Below, in pieces: positions 7,903 through 14,798 of a stretch of DNA of 14,798 bases. Each line of letters begins with the position of its first letter. The first letter of the stretch is position 1. Made by a program: the position numbers and the translations under genes. The stretch is taken from the NCBI GenBank assembly GCA_025966255.1, contig JAOPVG010000277.1:1-14798 (forward strand), given 5' to 3'. The stretch comes from Jatrophihabitans sp. Lineage in GTDB: Bacteria > Actinomycetota > Actinomycetes > Mycobacteriales > Jatrophihabitantaceae. Below the pieces are notes generated by a model. The model was not told where the DNA came from. It was given only the letters and a program-made list of their open reading frames with translations, and searched no databases.

Positions 7903-8024
7903 GGAGGGACCCTTCGATGATCGCAGAGACAGCCTGTCGCGATCGTAGGGTCGGGAGGAGGGCAAACCGCGCTGCGACGCGCGGGTCAGGCGTGGCACAT
8001 GTGACTAGTGGTACGAGAGTTCTC
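7903..8024 (-). promoter_or_regulatory. mreB leader with candidate -10 box and inverted repeat
   Basis: This 122-bp gap between ndk and mreB is the most likely place for the promoter of the elongasome operon. On the minus strand a TACGAT box (7942-7947) fits the actinobacterial TANNNT -10 pattern, although no good -35 is spaced correctly. A start about 7 nt downstream would fall near 7935, inside an 11-bp inverted repeat with one central base, GACAGCCTGTC (7928-7938 on the plus strand), which could be a regulator site. The Shine-Dalgarno follows at 7910-7915. A short GAGAG-TT-CTCTC inverted repeat (about 8015-8026) overlaps the end of ndk. All of this is inference from the sequence. Confidence 0.3.
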
Positions 8025-8456
8025 TCAGCTCGACGGGAACCAGAGAGCGATCTCGCGCTCGGCCGACTGCGGTGAATCGGACCCGTGGACGATGTTCTGC
8101 TGCACCTTCGCGCCCCAATCCCGGCCGAGGTCGCCGCGGATCGTGCCCGCGGCCGCCGCGGTCGGATCGGTGGCGCCGGCCAGCACCCGGAAGGCCTCGA
8201 TCACCCGTTGCCCCTCCGCCACCATCGCCACCACCGGCCCGGAGAGCATGAAGTCGACGAGCGGTTGGTAGAACGGTTTGCCGTGGTGTTCGGCGTAGTG
8301 CTCGGCGAGCAGTTCGGGCGTCGCGGTGCGCAGTTCGAGGGCGGTGAGCCGGTAGCCCTTCGCCTCCACACGACGGATCACCTCACCGGTCAGGCCACGG
8401 GCCACACCGTCGGGCTTGACGAGGACGAGGGTGCGTTCGATCGCCGGTGCATTCAC
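8025..8456 (-). CDS. ndk: Nucleoside diphosphate kinase
   Basis: A 143-residue cytoplasmic enzyme, the standard length of the family, that transfers the terminal phosphate of ATP onto other (d)NDPs through a phosphohistidine. The active-site His124 lies in NIVHGSDS (121-128). Lys14 in LVLVKPDG (10-17), Tyr63 and the TIRGD segment (105-109) complete the nucleotide site. Between TIRGD and NIVHGSDS it has the longer LGRDWGAKVQQ form rather than the shorter loop of M. tuberculosis Ndk. The start is GTG at 8456; no Shine-Dalgarno precedes it, but a TACGCT -10-like box ends 6 nt upstream, suggesting a leaderless mRNA. It lies upstream of mreB, as in other actinobacteria, and is divergent from the lipoprotein gene. 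Confidence 0.97.
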   Translation of the reverse strand: MNAPAIERTLVLVKPDGVARGLTGEVIRRVEAKGYRLTALELRTATPELLAEHYAEHHGKPFYQPLVDFMLSGPVVAMVAEGQRVIEAFRVLAGATDPTAAAAGTIRGDLGRDWGAKVQQNIVHGSDSPQSAEREIALWFPSS

Positions 8457-8462
8457 GATCTG

Positions 8463-8468
8463 AGCGTA
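8463..8468 (-). promoter_or_regulatory. Candidate -10 box for leaderless ndk transcript
   Basis: On the minus strand, TACGCT matches the TANNNT -10 consensus of actinobacterial housekeeping promoters. Exactly 6 nt (CAGATC) separate it from the ndk GTG, the spacing expected if transcription begins at the start codon. No Shine-Dalgarno is present and no clear -35 is seen, both common for leaderless actinobacterial genes. Confidence 0.4.
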
Positions 8469-8505
8469 TCCAGAAGGCTCCGGCGGTCCGGACAGGTGTC
8501 GGAGT

Positions 8506-8511
8506 TATGCT
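8506..8511 (+). promoter_or_regulatory. Candidate -10 box for the lipoprotein gene
   Basis: TATGCT on the plus strand fits TANNNT and lies 31 bp before the ATG at 8543, leaving a leader of about 25 nt that contains the AAAGGTGG Shine-Dalgarno at 8531-8538. No convincing -35 hexamer is found 16-18 bp upstream. It lies back to back with the ndk promoter candidate in an 86-bp divergent gap. Confidence 0.35.
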
Positions 8512-8542
8512 TCCGCGACGCCCGAGTGGGAAAGGTGGGCGA

Positions 8543-9160
8543 ATGTCCCGAACGCGGCGGCAGATCGCCGCGATGGTCTCGATCCTGTGCCTCCTGTTCG
8601 CTGCGGCCGGCTGCTCGTCCGGCTCCGGAGGCGGTACGAAGGCCTTCGCCAAACCCCCCACCACCGGCCTGGCCGGCTACCTGGAGAAGCCGCCGGCCAA
8701 GAGCTCGCCGGGCGGCAGTTCCTGGGCGAAGAAGTACGAACCGAGCGTCCAGGACTTCGTCGACTACTTCTACGGCGCGCAAGCCCGGAAGACGATCACG
8801 GACCAACTCGCCACGCAGGGCCTGAGCGACCTCGCCCACGTGCTGTGGATCGCGGCGGACCGGGTCCAGTCCGACATCGTGCTGCTGCAGTTTTCCACGC
8901 CCGCTGGGGCGGCCGCCCGGCTGGCGGCGGTGCAGGCCGTGAACCGATCCGACTCGACGTTGACGTCGTACACGTTGCCGGGACGCGGTGCGCCGGTCGT
9001 GTATTACCAGAAGCACGCCGACGCCCAGAACCGCGTCATCGCCAAGGGCTACGCGGTCGTCGGCAACATCCTCGTCGAGATGTTCACCGTCAACCCCGTC
9101 GAGTACGCGAGGGGCGAACTCGAATTGTGGCTCGGCGATCAACTCAAGCTGCTGCCCTGA
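8543..9160 (+). CDS. Putative lipoprotein of unknown function
   Basis: A 205-residue protein that I do not recognise. The N-terminus (MSRTRRQ, a hydrophobic core at 9-22, then AAGC with Cys24) is a type II signal peptide, so the protein should be lipid-anchored outside the membrane. A flexible Gly/Ser/Pro-rich linker (25-62) is followed by a compact domain (about 63-205) with alternating helical and beta-like stretches and no cysteines. I see no catalytic motif. The ATG at 8543 is supported by AAAGGTGG (8531-8538) and by the signal peptide; in-frame codons upstream do not look like part of a lipoprotein. It is the only plus-strand gene in the 2154-14798 block and sits between ndk and the DUF4233 gene, which are normally neighbours. 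Its stop is only 7 bp from the convergent DUF4233 stop. Coding status is well supported by the signal peptide and codon pattern; function is open. Confidence 0.82.
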   Translation: MSRTRRQIAAMVSILCLLFAAAGCSSGSGGGTKAFAKPPTTGLAGYLEKPPAKSSPGGSSWAKKYEPSVQDFVDYFYGAQARKTITDQLATQGLSDLAHVLWIAADRVQSDIVLLQFSTPAGAAARLAAVQAVNRSDSTLTSYTLPGRGAPVVYYQKHADAQNRVIAKGYAVVGNILVEMFTVNPVEYARGELELWLGDQLKLLP

Positions 9161-9167
9161 GCCGGCG

Positions 9168-9635
9168 TCATTCGACGAGCATGCGCAGGCCACCGGCGGT
9201 GCCGACGACCTCGTGACGCAGCATCAACAGCCGCAGCCAGATCGCGGCGAAGATCGCGCCCACGAGGAACATCGTCGCGATCAGGAAGCCGGTTGCGGTG
9301 AACGCGATCTGCAGCACGGAGCCGACGCCGATCCCCCAGGGCCGCCGCACCAGGGCGGCCCCCAGCACCAGAATCACCGCGAGCGCGATGCAGATGGTCG
9401 TGCGCACGGTGCCCAGCCCGGTCGTGAACGCGATCGCGCGCGGCACCAGCAGCACGACCACCGCCTCGAGGCCGAGCAGGCCGGCCAGCGCGCTGCGAGT
9501 GGCCTTGTCGGCCCGTCGCGCCCGCGCCTGGATCTGTTCCGGCGTGGGTTCGAGTGGCGCCTGCGTGGGATCGCCGGTGCGGGCGGCATCGCCGGTGGAT
9601 TGTGCATCGCCGGTCGAGTCGAGCCCATCGCTCAC
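9168..9635 (-). CDS. DUF4233 family membrane protein
   Basis: A 155-residue protein with a hydrophilic N-terminal tail (1-45) and about four membrane segments (roughly 48-72, 80-97, 103-122, 124-142). Size, topology and position directly after folC match DUF4233, an uncharacterised actinobacterial family normally found between folC and ndk. The GTG start at 9635 overlaps the folC stop in a GTGA sequence, so it is probably translated by coupling; only a weak Shine-Dalgarno is seen. The tail contains three imperfect 6-residue repeats, STGDAQ, STGDAA and RTGDPT, encoded by an 18-bp tandem repeat. Function is unknown; linkage to folC is conserved, but no folate role has been shown to my knowledge. 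Confidence 0.85.
   Translation of the reverse strand: MSDGLDSTGDAQSTGDAARTGDPTQAPLEPTPEQIQARARRADKATRSALAGLLGLEAVVVLLVPRAIAFTTGLGTVRTTICIALAVILVLGAALVRRPWGIGVGSVLQIAFTATGFLIATMFLVGAIFAAIWLRLLMLRHEVVGTAGGLRMLVE
9570..9623. repeat. Three imperfect 18-bp tandem repeats inside the DUF4233 gene
   Basis: The plus strand shows ATCGCCGGT at 9570, 9588 and 9606, exactly 18 bp apart; the first nine bases of each unit are identical and the rest vary. The period is six codons, so the repeat keeps the reading frame and yields the Thr-Gly-Asp repeats in the hydrophilic tail of the protein. Confidence 0.8.
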
Positions 9636-10996
9636 GAAGCGCCGCCGAGCAGGACGCGCGCCTCGCCGACGGTGACGACCGACCCGGTCACGAGCACCCC
9701 GGAACCGACGACCACTTCGTCGCCGGTGTCCTCGGCCAGGCGGACCGCGGCCTCGATCGCGTCGTCCAGGCGGGGCTCCACGGTGACCCGGTCGGCGCCG
9801 AAGATTGCGACGGCAGCGGCGGCGAGGTCGTCCACGTCGAGATGCCGAGCCGCCGAGGTCTGAGTCACGACGAGCTCATCCACCACGGGTTCGAGCAGTT
9901 CGAGCATCCCGCTCGCGTCCTTGTCGGCCATCACCGCGACGACGGCCACGAGCCGGCGGAAGTGGAACGCCTCCGAGATCGCCGCGACGCTCGCCTTCAT
10001 GCCCGCTGGATTGTGCGCGGCGTCGAGCAGGATCGTCGGCGCCGAGCGCACCGCCTCGAGCCGGCCGGGCGAGCGGACGGCAGCGAAGGCCTCGCGCACG
10101 ATGTCGCCGTCGAGGGCCCCGGTCGCGCCACCCGCCCCGAAGAACGCCTCCACCGCCGCGAGCGCACAGGCCGCGTTCTGCGCCTGGTGGGCTCCGTGCA
10201 GCGGCAGGAAGATCTCTTCGTACACACCGCCGAGCCCCTGGAACGTGACGACCTGGCCGCCGACGGCGATGCGGCGGTCCAGCACGCCGAACTCAAGACC
10301 CTCGCGGGCCACCGTGGCGCCCACCTCGACCGCCCGGCGCACCAGCTCGACTGCGGCCTCGTTGGGCTGCGAGGCGAGGATCGCCACCGAATCGGGCTTG
10401 ATGATCCCGGCCTTCTCCGTGGCGATCCGGACGACCGTGTCGCCCAGGTACTGCGTGTGATCGAGGCCGATCGGCGTCACGACCGCCACCTCGGCGTCGA
10501 TGACGTTGGTGTTGTCCCAGGCCCCGCCGAGCCCGACCTCCACCACCGCGACGTCGACCGGGGTGTCGGCGAAGATCGAGTACGCAAGCGCGGTGACGAT
10601 CTCGAAGAACGAGAGCGGCACGTCGAACTGGCCGTCGACCATCTCGATGTAGGGCACCAGCTCGGCGTAGCCCTCGACGAACACGCGATCACTCACCGGC
10701 TCGCCGTCGATCACGATGCGCTCGTTGACGCGGGCCAGGTGCGGGCTGGTGTAGCGGCCGGTGCGCACGCCGAAGCCGCGCAGCAATTCGTCGATCATGC
10801 GAGCGGTGCTGGTCTTGCCGTTCGTGCCGGTGAGGTGGATGGAGCGGAACGCGCGCTGCGGGTCGCCGAGCACGTCCACGAGGGCCTGCATGCGCTCGTT
10901 GGTGGGGTTGACGTGCCCCTCGCCGCGGCGTTGGAAGATGTCGGCTTCGATCTGCCGCAGCAGGGCCGCGTACTTCTCGCGCTCAGTGACCGCCAC
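9632..10996 (-). CDS. folC: Folylpolyglutamate synthase / dihydrofolate synthase
   Basis: A 454-residue cytoplasmic ligase of the Mur/FolC family, which adds glutamate to dihydropteroate and/or to folates using ATP. Motifs in order: P-loop LTGTNGKTS at 55-63, SFFE at 129-132, the VEVGLGGAWDNTNV block at 152-165, IGLDHTQYLGDT at 176-187, the KAGIIK block at 195-200, and DAAHNP at 325-330 opening the C-terminal Mur-ligase domain. The GTG at 10996 gives the usual length; it has no good Shine-Dalgarno. A TANNNT-type box TAGACT (11005-11010, minus strand) ends 8 nt upstream, so a private promoter with a very short or absent leader is possible. In-frame GTG codons further upstream are alternatives. 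It normally follows valS directly; here the decarboxylase gene intervenes, 53 bp upstream. Its stop overlaps the DUF4233 start by 4 bp. Confidence 0.96.
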   Translation of the reverse strand: MAVTEREKYAALLRQIEADIFQRRGEGHVNPTNERMQALVDVLGDPQRAFRSIHLTGTNGKTSTARMIDELLRGFGVRTGRYTSPHLARVNERIVIDGEPVSDRVFVEGYAELVPYIEMVDGQFDVPLSFFEIVTALAYSIFADTPVDVAVVEVGLGGAWDNTNVIDAEVAVVTPIGLDHTQYLGDTVVRIATEKAGIIKPDSVAILASQPNEAAVELVRRAVEVGATVAREGLEFGVLDRRIAVGGQVVTFQGLGGVYEEIFLPLHGAHQAQNAACALAAVEAFFGAGGATGALDGDIVREAFAAVRSPGRLEAVRSAPTILLDAAHNPAGMKASVAAISEAFHFRRLVAVVAVMADKDASGMLELLEPVVDELVVTQTSAARHLDVDDLAAAAVAIFGADRVTVEPRLDDAIEAAVRLAEDTGDEVVVGSGVLVTGSVVTVGEARVLLGGAS

Positions 10997-11004
10997 AGGG
11001 CCCC

Positions 11005-11010
11005 AGTCTA
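11005..11010 (-). promoter_or_regulatory. Candidate -10 box upstream of folC
   Basis: TAGACT on the minus strand fits TANNNT and lies 8 nt before the chosen folC GTG, in the 53-bp gap after the decarboxylase gene. No clear -35 is visible. A separate folC promoter would make sense because the inserted decarboxylase gene separates folC from valS. Weak evidence. Confidence 0.25.
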
Positions 11011-11049
11011 CGGACGCCCCCGCCACCACTTTGACCCCGTCGCCTGGGG

Positions 11050-12483
11050 TCAGTGGGCGAACGCATCCGGCTGATTCGGCCGCGGCAGCGGGGCGTCGAG
11101 CGCCTCGAAGAAGGCCGTCCGGTCGCGCAGATCGTCGAGCAGCAGGTCGGCCATGTCCTGATTCATGCCCGCGCGCACCACGATCCGCAGCACCTGCAGA
11201 TCCTCGCGGTTGGGCGGGAAGGTGTAGGCGGGCACCTGCCAACCGCGCTCGCGCAGCTTGTCCGACACGTCGTAAACCGTGTAGTTCTTCACCTCCGGCT
11301 TGAGCGTGAACGCGAACACCGGCAGCTCGTCCCCGTGGGAGATGAGCCGGTACGGTCCGATCTTCTCGATCTCGCGAGCGAGATATTGCGCGACGTCGGA
11401 CGATTGCTGCTGCGTCCGGCGGTATCCGACGTAGCCCAGATGCGTGAACATGTAGTACTGGGCCACGACCTCGCTGCCGGGTCGGGAGAAGTTCAGGGAG
11501 AAGGTCGGCATCTTGCCGCCGAGGTAGTTGACGTCGAAGACCAGCTCCTTCGGCAGGGATCCCTCGTCGCGCCAGATCGCCCAGCCGACCCCGGGATAGA
11601 CCAGCCCGTACTTGTGGCCCGAAGCGTTGATCGACTTCACGCGCGGCACCCGGAAGTCCCACTCGAGATCCGGCTGCAGGAACGGCGCGACAAACCCGCC
11701 GCCCGCGGCGTCGACATGGATCGGGATGTCGAGTCCGGTGCGCGCCTGCAGGTCGTCCAGCGCGGCGGCGATTTCCTTGACCGGTTCGTAGCTGCCGTCG
11801 AACGTCGAGCCCAGTATCGCGGCGACCCCGATCGTGTTCTCGTCGCAGTACTCCACCGCGCGATCGGCCGTCAGGTGCAGCGTGTCTCCCTCGACCGGGA
11901 CGAGGCGCGGCTCGACGTCCCAATAGCGACAGAACTTCTCCCAGCACACCTGGACGTTCGCGCCGGCGACGAGATTGGGGCGGTCGGTGGGCTTGCCGGC
12001 CGCGCGCATCCGATCGCGCCACTTCCACTTGAGCGCCATGGCGCCGAGCATGACCGCCTCGCTCGATCCGGTCGTGGAGCAGCCCGTCGCTTTCTCCCGG
12101 TCGGGCGAGTTCCAGAGGTCGGCGATGATGTTGACGCAGCGCGCCTCGATTGCGGCGGTCTGCGGGTACTCGTCCTTGTCGATCAGGTTCTTGTCGGCCG
12201 TCTCGCCCATCAGCTGCCGGGCACGCGGCGGCATCCAAGTCGTCACGAAGGTGGCGAGGTTCAGCCGGGCGCTGCCGTCGAGCAGAAGCTCGCTGGTGAT
12301 CAGTTCGTACGCGGACTCGCCGGGCATGCCGAACTCGGGCAGCTTGTCGTCGGGAGTGCGCAGATGCTCTTCGGCCGCCTCGACCATCTCGCGCAATTTC
12401 GTCCCGTCGACCGAGGGTGCGCTGGGGCGGCGGCCCTGGTGACGCTCGTCCTCGCCCGGATCCATCTGGCTGTTGATGCCCAC
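11050..12483 (-). CDS. gadB: Glutamate decarboxylase (PLP-dependent)
   Basis: A 477-residue group II PLP decarboxylase that converts L-glutamate to GABA and CO2 while consuming a proton. The PLP lysine is Lys291 in SGHKYG (288-293); Asp258 in HVDAAGGGF should contact the pyridine nitrogen, and CSTTGSSEA at 135-143 is the phosphate/substrate loop. Similarity to E. coli GadA/GadB extends over the whole length. The C-terminus ends DAFAH, aligning with the FKHT end of E. coli GadB, whose His465 closes the active site at neutral pH. The N-terminal 27 residues are hydrophilic and low in complexity. The GTG at 12483 is favoured over the ATG at 12465 because GAGGGG (12490-12495) lies 6 nt upstream. 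No gadC-type antiporter is in the window. It sits between valS (113 bp upstream) and folC (53 bp downstream), breaking a pair that is usually adjacent. Nothing obvious sets its base composition apart from its neighbours. Confidence 0.96.
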   Translation of the reverse strand: MGINSQMDPGEDERHQGRRPSAPSVDGTKLREMVEAAEEHLRTPDDKLPEFGMPGESAYELITSELLLDGSARLNLATFVTTWMPPRARQLMGETADKNLIDKDEYPQTAAIEARCVNIIADLWNSPDREKATGCSTTGSSEAVMLGAMALKWKWRDRMRAAGKPTDRPNLVAGANVQVCWEKFCRYWDVEPRLVPVEGDTLHLTADRAVEYCDENTIGVAAILGSTFDGSYEPVKEIAAALDDLQARTGLDIPIHVDAAGGGFVAPFLQPDLEWDFRVPRVKSINASGHKYGLVYPGVGWAIWRDEGSLPKELVFDVNYLGGKMPTFSLNFSRPGSEVVAQYYMFTHLGYVGYRRTQQQSSDVAQYLAREIEKIGPYRLISHGDELPVFAFTLKPEVKNYTVYDVSDKLRERGWQVPAYTFPPNREDLQVLRIVVRAGMNQDMADLLLDDLRDRTAFFEALDAPLPRPNQPDAFAH

Positions 12484-12596
12484 TGCTCGCCCCTCGCTCG
12501 TCCGGCTGTCATTTCCCTCGATCTAGACCCTGCCCAGAAGGATTGCCGAGTACGCCCGGATTTCGACCTTGGCCCGGTCAGGTCGGGACCGCGGCG
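12484..12596 (-). other. valS-gadB intergenic gap with small hairpin
   Basis: This 113-bp gap probably ends the valS transcript and starts that of gadB. Just after the valS stop, CGGTC (12575-12579) can pair with GACCG (12587-12591) around a 7-base loop, a weak hairpin without a T-tract. The middle (about 12510-12550) is less GC-rich than its surroundings and could carry a promoter, but I found no box pair worth naming. The gadB Shine-Dalgarno GAGGGG lies at 12490-12495. Confidence 0.25.
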
Positions 12597-14798
12597 TCAG
12601 ACCGGCGGCAGCGCGGCCAGCGCGGCGTCGATGCGGACGAGCTCAGCCTCGGCCGCGGTCAGGCGGTCGCGCACCCGCGCCACCACGGCATCCGGCGCTT
12701 TGCCGGTGAACGCCTCGTTGCCGAGCTTGGCCGCGTTCACCGCCTGCTCCTTCTCGGCCGCAGCGCGGTCCTTGGTCAGGCGGGCCCGCTCGGCGCCGAT
12801 GTCGATCGTCCCGGACAGATCCAGCTCGACGGTCACGCCGCGGGCGGTGGTCAGCGAGGCCGTGGACGTGAAGCCGTCGCCCGCCTCGTCCAGGCGCAGC
12901 AGCGCCCGGATCGCCGGCTCGGTGTCCGGCGCAGTGCCGGACAGCCGGGCCGGCACGCGCTGCGCCGGCTTGAGCCCCTGGTCGGAGCGGAACCGGCGCA
13001 CCTCGGTGACGGCGTGCTGAACAGCCCCGATCTGCAGCTCAGCCGCGGCGTTTGCGCGCGCCGGGTCAGCGGTCGGCCACGCCGCGATCACCAACGACTC
13101 GCCTCCGGTGAGCACCGTCCACAGCGATTCGGTCACGAACGGCACCATCGGGTGCAGCAGCCGCAGCAGCGTGTCCAGCACCTCGCCCAGCACCCGGCGC
13201 GTGGTGTCACCGTCCGGGCCGGCGAGCGAGAGCTTGGCCAGCTCGATGTACCAGTCACAGACCTCGTCCCAGGCGAAGTGGTAGAGGGCGTCGGCGATCT
13301 TGGCGAACTCGAAGCGCTCGTAGAGGGCATCAACCTCGGTGACGACGGCCTGCAGCCGCGACAGGATCCACGCGTCCGCGCCCGCGGTCTGCTCGGGCAG
13401 CGGGCCGGCGACCGTCGCGCCCGAGATCAGCGCGAATCGGGTGGCATTCCACAGCTTGGTGCCGAAGTTGCGGGCCCCGACCACCCACTCCTCGTTGATC
13501 GCCTGGTCGGCGCCGGGGTTCGCGCCCTGCAGCAGCGACAGCCGCACCGCGTCAGCGCCGTACTCGTCGATCCACAGCAGCGGGTCGATCACGTTGCCGC
13601 GCGACTTCGACATCTTCTTGCCCGAGCTGTCGCGCACCAGGCCGTGCAGCAGCACAGTCTTGAACGGCACCTCGCCGTCCATCGCGTACAGGCCGAACAG
13701 CATCATCCGCACGACCCAGAAGAACAAGATGTCGTAGCCGGTGACGAGCACGGTGGTCGGGTAGTACGTGCGCAGGTCCCTGGTGTCCGCCGGCCAGCCG
13801 AGCGTCGAGAACGGCCACAGGGCGGAGGAGAACCAGGTGTCGAGCACGTCCTCGTCCTGCGTCCAGCCCGCAGGCGGGGTCTCGTCCGGACCGAAGGCCA
13901 TGTCATCGCCGTCGGGTGAGTACCAGACCGGGATGCGGTGGCCCCACCAGAGCTGGCGGCTGATGCACCAGTCGCGCAGGCTGTCGACCCACTGGAAGTA
14001 CCGCGGCGCGAGCGAGGCGGGCTCGATGACCACCCGGCCGTCGCGCACGGCTTCGGAGGCCGCCTTGGCCAACGTCTCGACGCGCACCCACCACTGCAGG
14101 GAGAGGCGCGGCTCGATGACCGTGTCGCACTTGGAGCAGTGCCCGACGGAATGCAGGTACGGCCGCTTCTCGGCGACGATGCGGCCGTCCTCCCGCAGCG
14201 CGGCCACGATCGCGTAGCGGGCCTCCATGCGGTCCAATCCGGCGAACGGGCCGGGGGCGGTGATCACCCCGCGCTCGTCCAGGATCGTCGGCATCGGCAG
14301 GTTGTGCCGACGGCCGATTTCGAAGTCGTTTGGGTCGTGGGCCGGCGTCACCTTGACCGCGCCGGTACCGAAGGCGGGGTCGACGTGCTCGTCGGCGACG
14401 ATGGGGATGCGTCGGTTCGTCAGCGGCAGCGCCACCTCGGTGCCGATCAGGTGTTGGTAGCGCTCGTCGTCCGGATGCACGGCCACCGCGGTGTCGCCGA
14501 GCATCGTCTCGACCCGAGTGGTCGCCACGACGATCGACGCGTCGCCGACGCCGTACCGGATCGAGACCAGTTCCCCCGGCTCCTCCGCGTGGTCGACCTC
14601 GATGTCGGACAGCGCGGTGAGATCACGCGGGCACCAGTTGATGATCCGCTCGGCGCGATAGATGAGGTCGTCGTCGTAGAGCTGCTTGAAGATCGTCTGG
14701 ACGGCCCGCGACAGCCCTTCGTCCAGGGTGAACCGCTCGCGGGACCAGTCGACGCCGTCGCCGAGGCGGCGCATCTGGCCGAGGATCTGACCGCCGTA
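12597..14798 (-). CDS. valS: Valyl-tRNA synthetase (N-terminus cut by window edge)
   Basis: The last 733 residues of a class I aminoacyl-tRNA synthetase that charges tRNA-Val. The CP1 editing domain is present, with [15 protein letters not shown] and [18 protein letters not shown], which hydrolyses Thr-tRNA-Val. Cys-containing segments NWCPRD and HCSKCD resemble metal-binding insertions. The catalytic core shows the [15 protein letters not shown] block and the KMSKS loop (13602-13616). The anticodon-binding helical domain follows, and the last 65 or so residues form the Arg/Glu/Ala-rich coiled-coil arm typical of ValRS rather than IleRS or LeuRS. The HIGH motif and the start codon lie beyond the right edge. 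No frameshift or internal stop is seen. Its gene heads the conserved valS-folC-ndk-mre block, but gadB separates it from folC here. Confidence 0.97.
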   Translation of the reverse strand, partial: YGGQILGQMRRLGDGVDWSRERFTLDEGLSRAVQTIFKQLYDDDLIYRAERIINWCPRDLTALSDIEVDHAEEPGELVSIRYGVGDASIVVATTRVETMLGDTAVAVHPDDERYQHLIGTEVALPLTNRRIPIVADEHVDPAFGTGAVKVTPAHDPNDFEIGRRHNLPMPTILDERGVITAPGPFAGLDRMEARYAIVAALREDGRIVAEKRPYLHSVGHCSKCDTVIEPRLSLQWWVRVETLAKAASEAVRDGRVVIEPASLAPRYFQWVDSLRDWCISRQLWWGHRIPVWYSPDGDDMAFGPDETPPAGWTQDEDVLDTWFSSALWPFSTLGWPADTRDLRTYYPTTVLVTGYDILFFWVVRMMLFGLYAMDGEVPFKTVLLHGLVRDSSGKKMSKSRGNVIDPLLWIDEYGADAVRLSLLQGANPGADQAINEEWVVGARNFGTKLWNATRFALISGATVAGPLPEQTAGADAWILSRLQAVVTEVDALYERFEFAKIADALYHFAWDEVCDWYIELAKLSLAGPDGDTTRRVLGEVLDTLLRLLHPMVPFVTESLWTVLTGGESLVIAAWPTADPARANAAAELQIGAVQHAVTEVRRFRSDQGLKPAQRVPARLSGTAPDTEPAIRALLRLDEAGDGFTSTASLTTARGVTVELDLSGTIDIGAERARLTKDRAAAEKEQAVNAAKLGNEAFTGKAPDAVVARVRDRLTAAEAELVRIDAALAALPPV

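Noticed and set aside
6331..7920. 529-codon plus-strand open frame opposite mreC and mreB
   Set aside because: Composition is typical of antisense GC-rich sequence and no domain is visible; mreB and mreC motifs lie on the minus strand.
8110..8111. Possible riboswitch or T-box in front of ndk, mreB, folC or gadB
   Set aside because: The upstream gaps are at most 122 bp and show no recognisable conserved RNA elements; a covariance-model search would be the decisive test.
10997..12238. Minus-strand open frame continuing upstream of folC across gadB, suggesting an 868-residue fusion
   Set aside because: The upstream part is a frame-shifted shadow of gadB with no recognisable domain; FolC has normal length from the GTG at 10996.
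9554..13919. Several plus-strand open frames of 450-650 codons opposite folC, gadB and valS
   Set aside because: Low-complexity Arg/His/Asp/Val content, no start signals and full overlap with well-identified enzymes.
1..14798. Possible defence island, phage remnant, biosynthetic cluster or mobile element
   Set aside because: Every gene but one belongs to a known family, most in conserved order; no integrase, transposase, terminal repeats, tRNA or attachment site was found.

Overview
The window is an ordinary, very GC-rich piece of actinobacterial chromosome. The GC-biased codons, frequent GTG starts, stop/start overlaps of the GTGA type and the gene order all point to Actinomycetota. The order valS - folC - DUF4233 gene - ndk - mreB - mreC - mreD - PBP2 gene - rodA is the conserved block known from Streptomyces and relatives. 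A family or genus cannot be fixed from the sequence alone.

Layout, left to right: (1) 1-1109, minus: N-terminal part of a secreted M1 metallopeptidase that runs off the left edge. (2) 1167-2072, plus: a ten-helix EamA/DMT exporter of the RhtA type, divergent from the peptidase. (3) 2154-7902, minus: the cell-elongation operon mreB-mreC-mreD-PBP2-rodA, tightly packed, with an 8-bp overlap between mreD and the PBP2 gene and a 4-bp overlap between the PBP2 gene and rodA. (4) 8025-8456, minus: ndk. (5) 8543-9160, plus: a small unrecognised lipoprotein gene. (6) 9168-10996, minus: folC followed by a DUF4233 membrane-protein gene (4-bp overlap). (7) 11050-12483, minus: a complete glutamate decarboxylase gene. 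(8) 12597-14798, minus: valS, cut at the right edge so that its N-terminus is missing.

How the genes work together: MreB filaments, MreC, MreD, the SEDS glycosyltransferase RodA and the transpeptidase PBP2 form the elongasome that inserts lateral-wall peptidoglycan. valS, folC and ndk are housekeeping genes (tRNA charging, folate polyglutamylation, nucleotide balance) that travel with this block in actinobacteria. Two genes look like insertions into the conserved order: the glutamate decarboxylase gene between valS and folC, and the opposite-strand lipoprotein gene between the DUF4233 gene and ndk.

There is no gene-free stretch longer than about 125 bp. I see no tRNA, rRNA, CRISPR array, insertion sequence, integrase, toxin-antitoxin pair or defence system, and nothing that qualifies as a new multi-gene system. 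The most noteworthy points are the two insertions, the likely acid-gating C-terminus of the decarboxylase, a probable leaderless start for ndk, and a possible operator in front of mreB.
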